NCBI GenBank assembly: GCA_004296785.1
Contig: SCVU01000402.1
Location: 1 to 6,666, forward strand
Reading direction: 5' to 3'
DNA: 6,666 nt
DNA from: Planctomycetota bacterium
GTDB taxonomy: Bacteria; Planctomycetota; UBA1135; GCA-002686595
The notes beneath the pieces were generated by a model, which was not told the DNA's origin, searched no databases, and saw only the letters and a list, made by a program, of their open reading frames with translations. Made by a program: the position numbers and the translations under genes. Position 1 is the first letter of the stretch. The number at the start of each line of letters is the position of its first letter. Of the stretch, positions 5,645 to 6,666 are shown piece after piece.

Positions 5645-6340
5645 ATGAGCCTGCCGAGCACTTCTCGCGCGCTCGAGCGCGCTGCACCGGCGACCGAAGC
5701 AACGGTCGATGCGCCCGTCGATCCCAAGCCCAGCGACGCGAAGCCCGCGCGGCTGCTGCACGGCAAACCGCGCGAGATCCTCGCGCGCATCGTGCCCGGC
5801 GATCCGCTCGCGCTGCGCGCACTGATCGCTGATCGGCTCGACGAGCGGCATTTGATCGCCGACGCCGATCGACTGCAGCTCCAGCTGCTGATCCGCGTCG
5901 CGCGCCACGCCGCCGTCGCGGGCGCGCGCGGCGAGCTGCGCGCCTGGTTGCTCGCGCGGCTCGACCCGCTGCTCGACGAGCTCGCGACGGCCAGGGATGC
6001 GACTGCCAAGGTCGCGGTTGCCAGGGACGCGATTGCCAGGGACGCGATTGCCAGGGACGCGCTTGCCAGGGACAGCGCTCCAAGCGGCGCGGTCGAGAGC
6101 TTCGCGCGCTCGCTCGGGCTCGATCCACCTCGCGCGCGTCGCGCGATCGCCGCGCTGAACGCCTGCACGCCCGAACAGCGACGCGCGTTCCACGGGCTCG
6201 TGCTGCTGCGGCGCGGGCTCGACGAGCTCGCGCGCGCCGAACAGGTCAACGCGAGTGAGCTCGGCCGGCGCGCGCGCGCCGCGCTCGACGCGGTGTTGCA
6301 TGCGATCGGCGAGCCCGCGCCGGCGGAGGCCGCGCCGTGA
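5645..6340 (+). CDS. Hypothetical protein, weakly ECF-sigma-like, with pentapeptide minisatellite
   Basis: 231 aa, soluble, Ala/Arg/Leu-rich; no confident family. Residues 1-40 are a Pro/Ala-rich leader. Residues 51-113 begin PGDPLALRALI and end RGELRAWLLARLDPLLDEL; this layout resembles ECF sigma region 2, which often has GD-x-x-AL near its start and a WL helix near its end. Residues 116-145 are six 5-residue units (ARDAI-like) from a 15-bp DNA repeat. Residues 165-220 (ALNACTPEQRRAF, then LDELARAEQVNASELGRRARAAL) resemble the sigma region 4 pattern: a P-x-QR helix followed by a helix-turn-helix. The match is loose and the -10-binding helix is not convincing, so this may be a degenerate sigma-like protein or an unrelated helical protein. 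The ATG start has no clear Shine-Dalgarno sequence. The stop overlaps the next gene by 4 nt. The gene is supported by strong G/C third positions and by that coupling. Confidence 0.7.
   Translation: MSLPSTSRALERAAPATEATVDAPVDPKPSDAKPARLLHGKPREILARIVPGDPLALRALIADRLDERHLIADADRLQLQLLIRVARHAAVAGARGELRAWLLARLDPLLDELATARDATAKVAVARDAIARDAIARDALARDSAPSGAVESFARSLGLDPPRARRAIAALNACTPEQRRAFHGLVLLRRGLDELARAEQVNASELGRRARAALDAVLHAIGEPAPAEAAP
5990..6079 (+). repeat. 15-bp coding minisatellite, six units
   Basis: Six head-to-tail units on a GCCAGGGACGCGATT consensus begin at 5990, 6005, 6020, 6035, 6050 and 6065. The units at 6020 and 6035 are identical. The unit at 6050 differs by one base; those at 5990, 6005 and 6065 are more diverged. 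The period is a multiple of three, so the array stays in frame and encodes ARDAT, AKVAV, ARDAI, ARDAI, ARDAL and ARDSA, probably a charged helical linker. The near-identical centre with diverged ends suggests recent unit duplication. Confidence 0.9.
6325..6329 (+). promoter_or_regulatory. Ribosome binding site for the 6337 gene
   Basis: GGAGG inside the end of the preceding gene, 7 nt before the GTG at 6337. It is the strongest Shine-Dalgarno match in the window and supports that start over the later in-frame GTG codons. Confidence 0.65.
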
Positions 6341-6666
6341 TCGCGCCGCGCCTGTTGTGCGCGACCGCGCCGGCGCTTGCGCTGCCGCGCCCGCGCGGCG
6401 CGAGCCGCGAACTCGTCGCGATCGCACGGATCGAGCTCGCGCGCGTGCTGTGGCTCGCCGAGGTCCAGGCGTGCGACGCCGCGCCGCGCGCGAGCTCGAT
6501 CCGCTGGGCCGCGCTGCGGCGACTCGTCGCCGGTGGCGCAGTGCCGGGCGAGCGCGGGTGGCTGCGGCGCGCGCGCCGCGTGCTGCAGCTGCTCGACGAG
6601 CTCGATGCGTCGCGCGAGCTGCCGCGCTTCGATTGGCCGGGCCGCGCGTGGCTCGAGCGCGCGGTG
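6337..6666 (+). CDS. Hypothetical protein, 3' end beyond the window
   Basis: An open frame of 110 codons with no stop before the window edge, so this is the N-terminal part only. It starts at GTG (6337-6339), sharing four bases (GTGA) with the stop of the preceding gene and carrying GGAGG seven bases upstream, a classic arrangement for translational coupling. The visible part is Arg/Leu/Ala-rich: it begins MIAPRLLCATAPALALPRPR, continues through helical stretches such as IARIELARVLWLAEVQA and RRARRVLQLLDELDASREL, and reaches FDWPGRAWLERAV at the edge. Two cysteines (residues 8 and 49) are present, and I see no transmembrane helix or signal peptide of convincing quality. I do not recognise the family. 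Being coupled to the 5645 gene, it probably acts in the same process. Confidence 0.65.
   Translation, partial: MIAPRLLCATAPALALPRPRGASRELVAIARIELARVLWLAEVQACDAAPRASSIRWAALRRLVAGGAVPGERGWLRRARRVLQLLDELDASRELPRFDWPGRAWLERAV

Noticed and set aside
5401..6249. A minus-strand open frame of 282 codons with Ala/Ser/Leu repeats.
   Set aside because: Its repeats are the antisense reading of the 15-bp minisatellite, and it overlaps both the fabI start region and the better-supported plus-strand gene.

Overview
The window is very G+C-rich DNA (roughly 70% by eye), with third codon positions almost always G or C. It carries ordinary chromosomal genes of a Gram-negative-type bacterium. The gene families do not fix a phylum. 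The G+C content, the GldA/F/G-type export cluster outside an obvious Bacteroidetes setting and the mostly Shine-Dalgarno-poor starts would fit Planctomycetota or a myxobacterium-like lineage, but this is inference.

Layout. Positions 16-3530 (minus strand) hold a three-gene ABC-2 exporter cluster, read ATPase (3530-2790), then membrane permease (2670-1939), then a large GldG-like auxiliary membrane protein (1908-16). The ATPase-permease gap is filled by a degenerate 14-bp tandem repeat. A 313-bp divergent intergenic region (3531-3843) follows, containing a GC-rich palindrome. Next is a ZIP-family metal transporter on the plus strand (3844-4626), which runs tail to tail, 8 bp apart, with a minus-strand fabI enoyl-ACP reductase (5408-4635) that starts at TTG. 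After a second divergent spacer (5409-5644) come two plus-strand genes overlapping by 4 nt. The first (5645-6340) is an Ala/Arg/Leu-rich protein whose two ends faintly resemble ECF sigma-factor regions 2 and 4, with an in-frame 15-bp (5-residue) minisatellite between them. The second (6337 onward) is an unrecognised gene cut off by the window edge.

How the genes work together. The three minus-strand exporter genes almost certainly form one membrane complex. ZIP and fabI are standalone housekeeping-type genes with no visible functional link to it. The last two genes are probably translationally coupled. The least explained parts are the two minisatellites (14 bp intergenic, 15 bp coding) and the unrecognised gene pair at the right edge. 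I see no CRISPR array, tRNA, rRNA, insertion sequence or phage gene.
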